NCBI RefSeq assembly: GCF_026967795.1
Contig: NZ_JAPVBH010000003.1
Location: forward strand, 310,001 to 374,000
Direction: 5' to 3'
Length of the DNA: 64,000 nt
Source: Modestobacter sp. VKM Ac-2986
GTDB lineage: Bacteria; Actinomycetota; Actinomycetes; Mycobacteriales; Geodermatophilaceae
How positions within the stretch are numbered: the first letter of the stretch is position 1; each line of letters begins with the position of its first letter. Under the pieces are notes generated by a model that saw only the letters and a list, made by a program, of their open reading frames with translations, ran no database searches and had not been told where the DNA came from. Shown piece by piece: positions 50,113 through 58,352 of the stretch. Both the position numbers and the translations under genes were made by a program.

Positions 50113-51681
50113 ATGTCCAGGCCCCGCCATTCCACGACCATGCACGGATTCGACTTCGAGCAGGCCGAGGAGGCCTACGACTACATCGTCGTGGGAGCCG
50201 GGACGGCAGGCAGCGTCATCGCGGCGCGGCTGACCGAGGACGGCCGCACCCGGGTGCTCCTGCTCGAGGCCGGCTCGGCCACCGCCCTGCCCGAGATGGC
50301 GACGCCGGGGATCTGGCCCCTGCTGCTCGGCACCACCGCGGACTGGGGTGACTCGACGGTCGAGCAGACCTTCCTCGGGGCGCCCCTGTACGCGCCGCGG
50401 GGCAAAGCGCTCGGCGGGTCCTCGAGCATCAACGGCCTCAACTTCCTCCGCGGGCACCGGTCCAGCTACGACGCCTGGGTGGCGCAGGGCGCCACCGGCT
50501 GGGGCTTCGACGACCTGCTCCCGGACTTCCGGCGCAGCGAGACCACGGTGGGACGCGACGAGACGCTGCGGGGCACCGACGGCCCGCTGCTCATCGGCGT
50601 GACCCCCGAGCCGAGCCCGGTCGTCATGGCGGCCCTGGACGCAGCCACCGAGGTCGGCTACCGCACCGCCGAGGACATCTCCTCCGGCGCAGAGACCGGC
50701 TTCGGGCTGTCCGACGCCAACGTGCACGACGGCCGGCGGATGAGCGCAGCCGATGCGTACCTGCGCCCGGTCGCGGGCCGCGCCAACCTCACGATCGTCA
50801 CCGACGTCACGGTGCGGCGACTGACCATCAACGACGGCATGTGCACCGGGGTCGAGTACGGCACACCCACGTCGTCGACGGCCGCCACCGCGCTCCGGGA
50901 GGTCGTCCTGACCGCCGGCGCGATCGGTTCGGCGCAGCTGCTCATGCTGTCCGGTGTCGGACCCGCCGAGCACCTGACCGAGCTGGGGATCGAGGTGGAG
51001 CTCGACCTGCCTGGCGTCGGGGCGAACCTGCACGACCACCCGCTGGCGACCATCGTCTTCGAGCACGCCTCCCCGGTGCCGGGGAACCCGGAGAACATCT
51101 ACGGCCAGGGCGTCGGGCTCGTGCACACCCGCGCGGGGCTCGACGGACCGGACCTGCAGATCCTCCTGATCAGCCAGCCCTACCGCTCGCCGAGCCTGCC
51201 GGGCCCGGGCCCCGACGGCGGGTACGCCATCGCCTTCTCCGCGATGCTCCCGCACAGCCGCGGCACGGTCCGCCTGGCCAGCCGCAACCACCTGGTCGCC
51301 CCGCTGATCGACCCGAACTACCTCGGCGAGGTCGGCGACCAGCAGGTGATGCTGGCCGGCCTGCGGATCGCCCGCGAGATCGGTGCCGCCGACGCCCTCA
51401 CGCCCTGGCGGGGGGCCGAAGCCCAGCCCGGCCGACCGCTGGACAGCGAGGACGCCGAGCTCGACTACCTCCGCGAGAGCCTTGTCGTCTACTTCCACTA
51501 CGCCGGCACCTGCCGCATGGGGTCCGACGACCTCGCCGTCGTCGACCCGGAGCTGCGCGTCCGGGGCATCTCGCGCCTGCGCGTCGCCGACGCCTCCGTC
51601 ATGCCCTCGCCGGTCTCGGGGAACACCAACGCCACGGTGTTCGCCATCGCCGAGCGGGCGGCACGGCTGATCACGGCCTAG
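50113..51681 (+). CDS. GMC-family FAD oxidoreductase (choline dehydrogenase-like)
   Basis: 522 residues. FAD-binding motif VVGAGTAGSVIAARL near 26-40, then LLLEAGS; GMC signature 1 is YAPRGKALGGSSSINGLNF and signature 2 is GAIGSAQLLMLSGVGP. The catalytic His is in FHYAGTCRMG near 465 and the His/Asn partner lies in SGNTNATVFAIAE. It oxidises an alcohol, typically choline, glucose, cholesterol or an aryl or polyethylene-glycol alcohol; the substrate is open. An FMO-like gene follows after two bases, so they form one unit. Confidence 0.92.
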   Translation: MSRPRHSTTMHGFDFEQAEEAYDYIVVGAGTAGSVIAARLTEDGRTRVLLLEAGSATALPEMATPGIWPLLLGTTADWGDSTVEQTFLGAPLYAPRGKALGGSSSINGLNFLRGHRSSYDAWVAQGATGWGFDDLLPDFRRSETTVGRDETLRGTDGPLLIGVTPEPSPVVMAALDAATEVGYRTAEDISSGAETGFGLSDANVHDGRRMSAADAYLRPVAGRANLTIVTDVTVRRLTINDGMCTGVEYGTPTSSTAATALREVVLTAGAIGSAQLLMLSGVGPAEHLTELGIEVELDLPGVGANLHDHPLATIVFEHASPVPGNPENIYGQGVGLVHTRAGLDGPDLQILLISQPYRSPSLPGPGPDGGYAIAFSAMLPHSRGTVRLASRNHLVAPLIDPNYLGEVGDQQVMLAGLRIAREIGAADALTPWRGAEAQPGRPLDSEDAELDYLRESLVVYFHYAGTCRMGSDDLAVVDPELRVRGISRLRVADASVMPSPVSGNTNATVFAIAERAARLITA

Positions 51682-51683
51682 TC

Positions 51684-52856
51684 GTGCAGACCACTGTGCA
51701 AGACGTCGACTGCCTCGTCATCGGCGCCGGACCGGCCGGCCTCGCCGCGGCCCACGAGCTCATGCGCGTGGGCCGGCGGGTGCTGGTGCTCGAGCAGGGC
51801 GCTGGTGTCGCGATGAGCTGGCGGGCGCACCGGGTCGGCCTGCGGCTGCACACGGTGCGCCGGCTCTCCGCGCTCCCCGGGATGCCCATCCCCCGCAGCT
51901 ACGGCCGCTACGTCACCAGCGCGGACCTCGTGCGCTACCTCGAGCACTACGCGGCCAGCTCCGACATCGACATCCGCTTCGGGACCACGGTCACGCACAT
52001 CGAGCCAGCCGGCGGCATCGCCGGCCGGCCCTGGGTGGTCAGCACGGCCGCCGGCACGACGTACGAGGCCACCACCGTCGTCATGGCGACCGGCTACAAC
52101 CGGCGCCCGTTCATCCCCGACCTCCCGGGGCTGGACGGCTACGACCGTCCGTACGTGCACGCGGCGGACTACCGCGGAGGCGACCAGTACGCGGGCCTCG
52201 ACGTGCTCGTGGTCGGTGCGGGCAACGCAGCCGCCGAGGCGGCGACCGACCTGGTCGCCGCCGGGGCCGGCCGGGTCAGCCTGGCGGTGCGGACGACGCC
52301 GCACATCGTGCGGCGCCGCGTCTGGGGCATCTCCATGCAGGCCATCGCCATCCTGATGAGCCCGCTCCCGGTGAGCGTGGCCGACCGGCTGGCGTCGGTG
52401 CTGTCCCGGCTGACCATCCCGGACCTGTCCGCGAGGAAGGTGGCCCGACCGCAGCCTGACCTCTACACGCGGGTGCGGCGGGACCGGTCGGTGCCCGTCC
52501 ACGACACGGGCATCGTGCGGCTCATCGAGTCGGGCGCCGTCGTCACGCTGCCCGCGGTGACCGGGTTCGGGGCCGACACGGTGCACCTCGCCGACGGGTC
52601 CACGACGCGTCCCGACGTGGTCGTGTTCGCGACCGGCTACCGGCGCGGCCTGGAGACCCTGCTGGACGGGCTCGGCCTCCTCGACGAGCAGGGCACTCCG
52701 ACGAGCTCGGGCACCGAGGCCGCGCCCGGCCTGTACTTCGTGGGCTTCACGGTGTCGGCCACCGGTGCACTGCGGGAACTCGCCGGCGATGCCCAGCGCG
52801 TCGCCGATCACGAGCGCCGGCGTCCCCACCGGGATCTCGCCCTGGCCGGTCAGTGA
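51684..52856 (+). CDS. Flavin-containing monooxygenase-like NAD(P)/FAD oxidoreductase (YUCCA/FMO type)
   Basis: 390 residues. FAD motif CLVIGAGPAGLAAAHEL near the N-terminus and NADPH motif VLVVGAGNAAAEAATDL near 175, with VVMATGYNRRPFIPD and VVVFATGYRRGLE as the second ATG-type markers. It resembles small FMOs that oxygenate amines, sulfides or ketones. It begins two bases after the GMC stop (GTG 51684, or GTG 51696), suggesting coupled translation and a shared substrate route, such as alcohol oxidation followed by Baeyer-Villiger or N-oxygenation. Its 3' end overlaps the convergent LuxR gene by seven bases. Confidence 0.87.
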   Translation: MQTTVQDVDCLVIGAGPAGLAAAHELMRVGRRVLVLEQGAGVAMSWRAHRVGLRLHTVRRLSALPGMPIPRSYGRYVTSADLVRYLEHYAASSDIDIRFGTTVTHIEPAGGIAGRPWVVSTAAGTTYEATTVVMATGYNRRPFIPDLPGLDGYDRPYVHAADYRGGDQYAGLDVLVVGAGNAAAEAATDLVAAGAGRVSLAVRTTPHIVRRRVWGISMQAIAILMSPLPVSVADRLASVLSRLTIPDLSARKVARPQPDLYTRVRRDRSVPVHDTGIVRLIESGAVVTLPAVTGFGADTVHLADGSTTRPDVVVFATGYRRGLETLLDGLGLLDEQGTPTSSGTEAAPGLYFVGFTVSATGALRELAGDAQRVADHERRRPHRDLALAGQ

Positions 52857-55582
52857 CGGCTGATCAGCTTGGCGCGGCTCGTCGCCCCGGTCTTCCTCAG
52901 CACCGCGGCGACGTGTGACTCCACCGTCCGCACACTGATGAAGAGCGCTGCGGCGATCTCCCGGTTGCTCTGACCCTCGTGCAGGCACGCCAGCACCCTC
53001 GACTCGGCCGCGGTCAGTTCGGTCGCCGAGCGCGTTCTGCGGCTCGGGGACCGGGCGGCGTCGACCTCCTCCTGCACGGACACGACCCCGGCCTCGTCCG
53101 CGGCCTCACCGGCGGCCTGGAGGTCTGACCGGGCGAGCGCGACCTTGCGCAGCCGGTGCAGCACACGAGCGCGCTGGACGAGCGCCCGTGCGCGATCGGC
53201 TGGTCGCTGCGCCGCGGTGGAGAGCTCGACAGCGGTGGTGGCCTGGGCCAGCGAGCCGCGGAGGTCCCCCTCGGCGGCCAGCTGGAGGGAGGTGAGCCGG
53301 TGGAGGTCGAGCTGCGAGATCGGCCGGTCCCGTCCGACGAGGAAGGAGCGCACCCGGTCCAGTCGTCGGGCGGCCTCGTCGTTCTCGCCGGCTCGCAGCA
53401 GCGCCTCGGCGAGCGGTAGGTCCACCCGGAGACGGCTGCCCAGCTCGACGAGCTCGAGGGAGTCGGCGACCTCGGCTGCCGCACGCAGGTGCCCGACCGC
53501 GTGCTGCCACCGGCCCTGCGCGAGAGCCGAGGCCCCCACGAGCGCGGAGGAGGTCAGCTCATCGGGGTCTTCCCCGGCCTGGTGCCGCCACTCGTCCACC
53601 CTCCGGGCGAGGACCTCGTGCCGGCCCTCGGCGATGAGCAGGAGGCCGGCGGTGAGCTGCACGGCGGGGGGCAACACCGGGGAGGTGGGGTCGTGGCCGG
53701 CCAGCTCCAGGAAGGCCCGTGCCGCGGGCACGTCACCACCGACGACCTCCACGAGGGCGGCGTGGGCGAGGAAGGTCCGTTCCACGCCCTCCTTGCCCTC
53801 GCGCTGCGCCCAGTCGACGAGGCCGACCAGTGCCCGCCGGGACGCGTCGACGTCGTCCACCTGGTGCGCGAGGTGCGCGGTGGTCGCGAGTCCGGTGTCG
53901 TCCAGGCTCACCACGATCTGGATCCCCTGGAGCCGGTCCATCTCGGCGACGACGGCGAGGTCGAGGCCGGAGCCCGTCTCCAGGCGGGTGCGAGCGCGTG
54001 CCCGCAGGGCGCGGTGGACGGCGTTGGGCGCGTCCACCGCGGCGAGCCCGGTCAGGGCGGCAGCGGCCGACCGAGCACGTTCGGACACCGACATGGTGGC
54101 GAAGGCGACGGTGTTCGCGCTCAGGACGGCTCGTCGTGCGGGGTCGGCGGCGGCTGCCGGAGCGTGCGTGGTGAGCCACGCCCGGGCGGCGGCCGGCTCG
54201 ATGGAGCTCGTCGACAACGCCAGGTGGGCGTCGTACTGGCGTGCGTCGAGACGGTCCGCGGACACGCGGGCCAGCACGGAGGTGCACGCCTCGTCGTCCC
54301 CGGCCGAGAAAAGCTGCTGCGCCTGGTTGAGCAGCCGCTCCTGCCGGTGCGGTGCTCCCGGGGCGGTGCGCTCGACGGCCTGCGCGTCGAAGTGGGCGGA
54401 GCGCAGGCGTGCCCCGCGCTGGCGCACGACCACGGCGGCCAGCGTGAGCGCCTCGGCGATCGACTCGTCGGGCCCGGGCGGCGCGGACTGCTGCAGGTGC
54501 TGCGCTCGGAGGACCGGGTCGCCGACGGCCCGGGCGATGAAGGCGTGCAGTTCCCGGCGGCGGGCGGGAGCCAGCCGGGCTGCGGCGGCAGAGGCGTGCA
54601 GGGGGTGGCGGGTGCGCACGTCCTCCGTGGTCACGACCAGGAACCCGGCTTCCTCGGCCTGGTCGATCGCAGCGTGCGGGACGGCGCCGAAGCGCAGCAC
54701 CTCCCCCAGCAGGGAGAGGTCCGGCCGACCGAGCAGGGCGACGATCGACACGACGTCGGCAGCTGATGGGGCCAGCCCCCGCAACCGCTCGGCCACGGCG
54801 ACCGCGAGCGGCGGCGGGGCGGCATGGGTGCCCACGGAGAGCGCCCCGAGGTCGTCGAGGACTGCCCGGCCGATGAGCTCGCGGGCCCACATCGGGTTGC
54901 CGCCGGTGTGCTCGTGCAGCGCCACGACCTGGGCCCTGGTCAAGGTGGAGGGCCACAGCGGACGGGTCAGCCGCTCGAGCTCCTCCACCGTCAGCCCTTC
55001 GAGGACGTGCACGTCCGAGGGCTCGAAGGTGAAGTCCGGGGCGTCGTGCGAACGGGTGCCGTACTCACGACTCGTCGCGACCAGACCCACCCGGGGCGAG
55101 GCGACCCGCCGGAGGGCCCGCTCGATGCCCGCTGACGACTCCGGGTCCGACCACTGCAGGTCGTCGATCACCAGGACCACCGGCGCCCGGGCCGCCAGCG
55201 CACCGAGGACGGCCTCCAGCGCGATGGCGGTGCCGAGCGGTGGGACGTCCTCGGCGGCCTGGTGCCGCCCCGTGGCGGTGTGCAGGATCGTGCGGTCCTC
55301 GGCGGAGAGCTCCGTGAGCGCGTCCCAGTCCAGCTCGCTCAACAGGTCCCGCAGCACGCTGTGCGCGGTGTGCCGCTCGGCGAACGACGGGCTCGCCCAC
55401 AGGACCGTCGTCCCGGCGGCCCGGAACCAGGCCCTGGCCGCGTCCAGGGCCGTGGACTTGCCGATGCCGGGTTCACCGGTCAGCAGGATGCGCCGGCTGT
55501 CCCGCTCCAGGACGTGCCGGACGAGTCCGCTCGTCCGGAGCGGGGGGACGTCCGCGAGCCGGTTCCGCAGCTGGCTCGTCAT
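52850..55582 (-). CDS. Large LuxR-family ATP-binding regulator (LAL/MalT-type) 2
   Basis: 910 residues. STAND ATPase with Walker A GEPGIGKST at about 37-45 and Walker B VVLVIDDLQWSD, a helical repeat region, and a C-terminal LuxR helix-turn-helix near 855-907 (LTAAESRVLACLHEGQSN). The ATG at 55582 has GGAGG six bases upstream. It lies between the GMC/FMO pair and three hydrolase genes and likely controls one of them. No receiver or ligand domain besides the repeat region is evident. Confidence 0.92.
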   Translation of the reverse strand: MTSQLRNRLADVPPLRTSGLVRHVLERDSRRILLTGEPGIGKSTALDAARAWFRAAGTTVLWASPSFAERHTAHSVLRDLLSELDWDALTELSAEDRTILHTATGRHQAAEDVPPLGTAIALEAVLGALAARAPVVLVIDDLQWSDPESSAGIERALRRVASPRVGLVATSREYGTRSHDAPDFTFEPSDVHVLEGLTVEELERLTRPLWPSTLTRAQVVALHEHTGGNPMWARELIGRAVLDDLGALSVGTHAAPPPLAVAVAERLRGLAPSAADVVSIVALLGRPDLSLLGEVLRFGAVPHAAIDQAEEAGFLVVTTEDVRTRHPLHASAAAARLAPARRRELHAFIARAVGDPVLRAQHLQQSAPPGPDESIAEALTLAAVVVRQRGARLRSAHFDAQAVERTAPGAPHRQERLLNQAQQLFSAGDDEACTSVLARVSADRLDARQYDAHLALSTSSIEPAAARAWLTTHAPAAAADPARRAVLSANTVAFATMSVSERARSAAAALTGLAAVDAPNAVHRALRARARTRLETGSGLDLAVVAEMDRLQGIQIVVSLDDTGLATTAHLAHQVDDVDASRRALVGLVDWAQREGKEGVERTFLAHAALVEVVGGDVPAARAFLELAGHDPTSPVLPPAVQLTAGLLLIAEGRHEVLARRVDEWRHQAGEDPDELTSSALVGASALAQGRWQHAVGHLRAAAEVADSLELVELGSRLRVDLPLAEALLRAGENDEAARRLDRVRSFLVGRDRPISQLDLHRLTSLQLAAEGDLRGSLAQATTAVELSTAAQRPADRARALVQRARVLHRLRKVALARSDLQAAGEAADEAGVVSVQEEVDAARSPSRRTRSATELTAAESRVLACLHEGQSNREIAAALFISVRTVESHVAAVLRKTGATSRAKLISRH

Positions 55583-55715
55583 GGGGTGCCTCCGGTGACG
55601 TCGTACGCGGCATCACTGCTCGCGCTGGTCGTGGGGTCGGGGATCGGCGCACGAGCGGCTCGGGCACGCCGACGAGGCCGGCTGGTCGGCCGGCCCCGTC
55701 TCAGCGCGTCGACGC

Positions 55716-56456
55716 TCAGTTCTTCGCGGCGGCCTCCGCGATGACCTGGGCCACGACCTCGGGCTCCGCGGTCATCGACAGGTGTCCGGTCGCCACCTGG
55801 GTGAGGACGGACCCGGCGCGCTGGGCCATCCACAGCTGCGTCTCGAAGGCGATGCTGTGGTCGTCGCTGCCCGCGACGTACCACGAGGGGAGCGTCTGCC
55901 AGGCCTGGTCCGCGCGGGCCGGCTCGGTCAGCGCCGCGTAGGCGATCGGTCGCTGCTTGGCGAAGAAGGTCGCCGCCAGCTCGGCGGGCAGCCCGTTGAC
56001 GAACCCGGCCGCGAAGGCGTCGGGCTTCAGGTACAGGTCGACGTTGTGGTCCCCGGGGAACGGCGCCATGTCGAACAGCGCCCCGGCGTCCACCGGGCCG
56101 GCGTGGCCGGCCAGGTCGAGGATCGTCTCCCCCTCGGCGGGCACGAAGGCGTTGAGGTAGACGAGCGCTCCCACCTCGGGATGGGACAGCGCGGCGCCGC
56201 CGATGACCGCCCCGCCGTACGAGTGACCGACGAGCACGACCGGGCCGGTCGTCCGTGCCTTCAGGAAGGCGACGAGCTGGTCGGTGTCATCGCCCAGTGC
56301 GCGGAGCGGGTTGGCGAAGTGGGTGACGGTGTAGCCGTCTGCGGCCAACAGCCTGTCGACGGCGTCGAAGGGGCTCGCGTCGCTCCAGGCGCCGTGGACG
56401 ATGACGATGGTCGGCTTCTGGGTGGTGGTCGTGGGCGTGGTCATGGGTGCGTCCAT
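55716..56456 (-). CDS. Alpha/beta-fold hydrolase (methylesterase/hydroxynitrile-lyase-like) 1
   Basis: 246 residues. Core strand TIVIVHGAWSDASPFDAV, nucleophile elbow GHSYGGAV (Ser), acid AGSDDHSI and histidine in GHLSMT. No signal peptide, so cytosolic. The VHGAW/GHSYGG pattern is that of plant-like methylesterases and bacterial ester hydrolases. Start could be the ATG at 56456 or the ATG at 56444. First of three related hydrolase genes on the same strand (next at 56566 and 57493); they are about 100 bases apart and have separate leaders. Confidence 0.87.
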   Translation of the reverse strand: MDAPMTTPTTTTQKPTIVIVHGAWSDASPFDAVDRLLAADGYTVTHFANPLRALGDDTDQLVAFLKARTTGPVVLVGHSYGGAVIGGAALSHPEVGALVYLNAFVPAEGETILDLAGHAGPVDAGALFDMAPFPGDHNVDLYLKPDAFAAGFVNGLPAELAATFFAKQRPIAYAALTEPARADQAWQTLPSWYVAGSDDHSIAFETQLWMAQRAGSVLTQVATGHLSMTAEPEVVAQVIAEAAAKN

Positions 56457-56565
56457 CTCTGGTCGGTGCAGCGTGGAGTGGGGTGCTCGTCCGCCGGGTC
56501 CGCCGCTGACGGCAGCGGCGGCCACGGCGGGTGGTCGATGGCGAGCCGGACCGTGTCCGGCGTCC

Positions 56566-57387
56566 TCAGCCCCGGGTGGCGGCGACGATCAGCTGCGTGA
56601 CCTCACCGGAGTGACCGACCATCGGCAGGTGCGAGCTGCGGATCTCCACCGTGGTGGAGCCGGCGCGGGCGGCCATCGCCCGCTCGGCCGTGGGGGGTAT
56701 CGCACGGTCCTGGCCGGCGACCAGGTACCAGGACGGGATGGTCGCCCACGCGGGCACACCGGAGGGCTCACCGAAGGCGGCCAGGGACACCGGACGCTGT
56801 CCGGCCGCCAGCACCGCGACAGTGGGGGCCGACACGTCCGCCGCCATGACCGTGCGGAAGTGGGCCGGGTCGACGTAGGCGTCGGTGCCGCCCGGGAAGT
56901 CACGGGTCACCAGGTTGGCCAGGAGCAGGGACTCCTCCGGGTGCCCGCCCAGGTCGTTCAACGCACCGACGACCTCGCCCTCGGCCGGGGCGTAGCCGGC
57001 CACGTAGACCAGGCCCCGGACGTCCGGGTTCCCGGTGGCCGCGTTGGTGATGACCGCTCCGCCGTAGGAGTGTCCGACCAGCACGACCGGTCCGCTCAGG
57101 GTGGCGAGGAAGGACCGGAGGTACTCGGAGTCAGCGGTCAGGCCGCGCAGCGGGACCGCCGGCGCGTAGACGGTGAGGCCGCGGTTCTGCAGCTTCTTCG
57201 TGACCTCCTCCCAGCTGGAGGCGTCCGCGAACGCGCCGTGCACCAGGACGATGGTGGGGCGGTCTGTTCCCTGGCCCGGGGTGGCACCGGCGCTGGCACC
57301 GGGGAGCACCGCGGCGGCGAGCGCCAGCAGTGCGACCAGCAGGAACGTGCGAAGCCGCCGCAGCGGGCTGTTCGGTCGGGGGGGCAT
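56566..57387 (-). CDS. Secreted alpha/beta-fold hydrolase 2
   Basis: 273 residues. A signal peptide (RRLRTFLLVALLALAAAVLPG, with an Ala-Ser-Ala cleavage site near residue 33) precedes the same hydrolase fold: TIVLVHGAFADASSWEE, GHSYGGAV, AGQDRAIPP and SSHLPMVG. It therefore works outside the cell, unlike its two paralogues. Possible roles are ester or amide hydrolysis of exogenous compounds that the intracellular enzymes then finish. Start ATG at 57387, with GGAGA upstream. Confidence 0.88.
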   Translation of the reverse strand: MPPRPNSPLRRLRTFLLVALLALAAAVLPGASAGATPGQGTDRPTIVLVHGAFADASSWEEVTKKLQNRGLTVYAPAVPLRGLTADSEYLRSFLATLSGPVVLVGHSYGGAVITNAATGNPDVRGLVYVAGYAPAEGEVVGALNDLGGHPEESLLLANLVTRDFPGGTDAYVDPAHFRTVMAADVSAPTVAVLAAGQRPVSLAAFGEPSGVPAWATIPSWYLVAGQDRAIPPTAERAMAARAGSTTVEIRSSHLPMVGHSGEVTQLIVAATRG

Positions 57388-57492
57388 GTCGTCTCCAGGT
57401 AGGGGTCGGGCTGAGCACTGCCGGATGACAGGTGCTGGCTGTGTGTCCTGCGCCGCCGGGGGCAGGGGCGGACGGGGACCGCGTGCGCCGGC

Positions 57493-58257
57493 TCAGGGGT
57501 GAGCGGCCTGCTGTGCGGCCCGCGGGGTCAGGGCAGCCGCGCGGACGACGGAGGCGACGGCGGCCGGCTGCGACAGCGCTACCGCGTGCGAGGCGTCGAG
57601 CTCGAGGACCGTGGCGCCGGCGCGTGCCGCCATGAACCGCTGCGCCTCGGGCTGGATCGCCCGGTCGGCCGTCGGCAGCACGAACCAGGTCGGCAGCGTG
57701 CGCCAGGCGACGACCGGGGACGACTCCTCGAAGGCCGCCGCGGCAACAGGGCGTTGCGAGGCGGCCATCACCGTGGTCAGGCCCGTGGGCAGGTCGGCGG
57801 CGAACACCTCGGCGAAGCGGTCGGGCCGGAGGTCGAGCTCCACGCCCGGCCGACCGTCACCGGTGGTGAACGGGGCGGGCCGCAGCGCGGGACCGAGCAG
57901 GCTGTCGGGGAAGCGGTCCGTCACGTCGGAGACGCGCTCCCCCTCCGCGAGGACGAAGGCGGCCACGTACACGAGGCCGACGACGTTGGGGGCCAGCACC
58001 GCGGCCCGGTCGACGACCATGCCGCCGTAGGAGTGCCCCACCAGGAGCACCGGGCCGTCGATCGCCGCAGCGATGCCGGCGACGTGCGCTGCTTCCGCCG
58101 CGGTACCCCGGAGCGGGTTGGCCAGCGCCTGCACGTCCACGCCGTCGGCCTGCAGCGCGGCGACGACCCCTGACCAGCTGGAGCCGTCGGTGAAGGCGCC
58201 GTGCACCAGCAGAACGGTCGGCGTACTGCCGTTCTGGAACGATCCCCGTGGAGCCAT
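57493..58257 (-). CDS. Alpha/beta-fold hydrolase 3
   Basis: 254 residues, cytosolic. TVLLVHGAFTDGSSWSGV, nucleophile GHSYGGMV, acid TADRAIQP and histidine DASHAVAL. It is closer in its core to the secreted paralogue than to the first. The ATG at 58257 is preceded by eight bases and then the shared 45-base element, identical in spacing to that of the zinc-ribbon gene. It lies downstream of the third LAL gene (stop at 58353) on the same strand, which is the natural candidate regulator. Confidence 0.88.
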   Translation of the reverse strand: MAPRGSFQNGSTPTVLLVHGAFTDGSSWSGVVAALQADGVDVQALANPLRGTAAEAAHVAGIAAAIDGPVLLVGHSYGGMVVDRAAVLAPNVVGLVYVAAFVLAEGERVSDVTDRFPDSLLGPALRPAPFTTGDGRPGVELDLRPDRFAEVFAADLPTGLTTVMAASQRPVAAAAFEESSPVVAWRTLPTWFVLPTADRAIQPEAQRFMAARAGATVLELDASHAVALSQPAAVASVVRAAALTPRAAQQAAHP

Positions 58258-58265
58258 GTGCTGAC

Positions 58266-58310
58266 CGTAGGAAGCGCGCAGGTGGCGTCGCGAGCGTCAG
58301 ATGACGGTGC
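58266..58310 (-). promoter_or_regulatory. Shared 45-base upstream element, copy B
   Basis: CGTAGGAA (58266-58273), eleven variable bases, GCGTCGCGAGCGTC (58285-58298), A, GATGACGGTGC (58300-58310). At least 33 of 45 positions match copy A at 49933-49977, with the same eight-base distance to the ATG. It fills most of the gap between the third LAL gene and hydrolase 3. Confidence 0.65.
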
Positions 58311-58352
58311 ACTCACCCGTTGGTGGCCGAGGCCCCGGGCCGCCGCGGGGGC

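Noticed and set aside
57398-57433. A third copy of the shared 45-base element before hydrolase 2
   Set aside because: GTAGG and GATGAC-like blocks occur, but they are 25 rather than 33 bases apart, the middle block is missing and the distance to the ATG differs.
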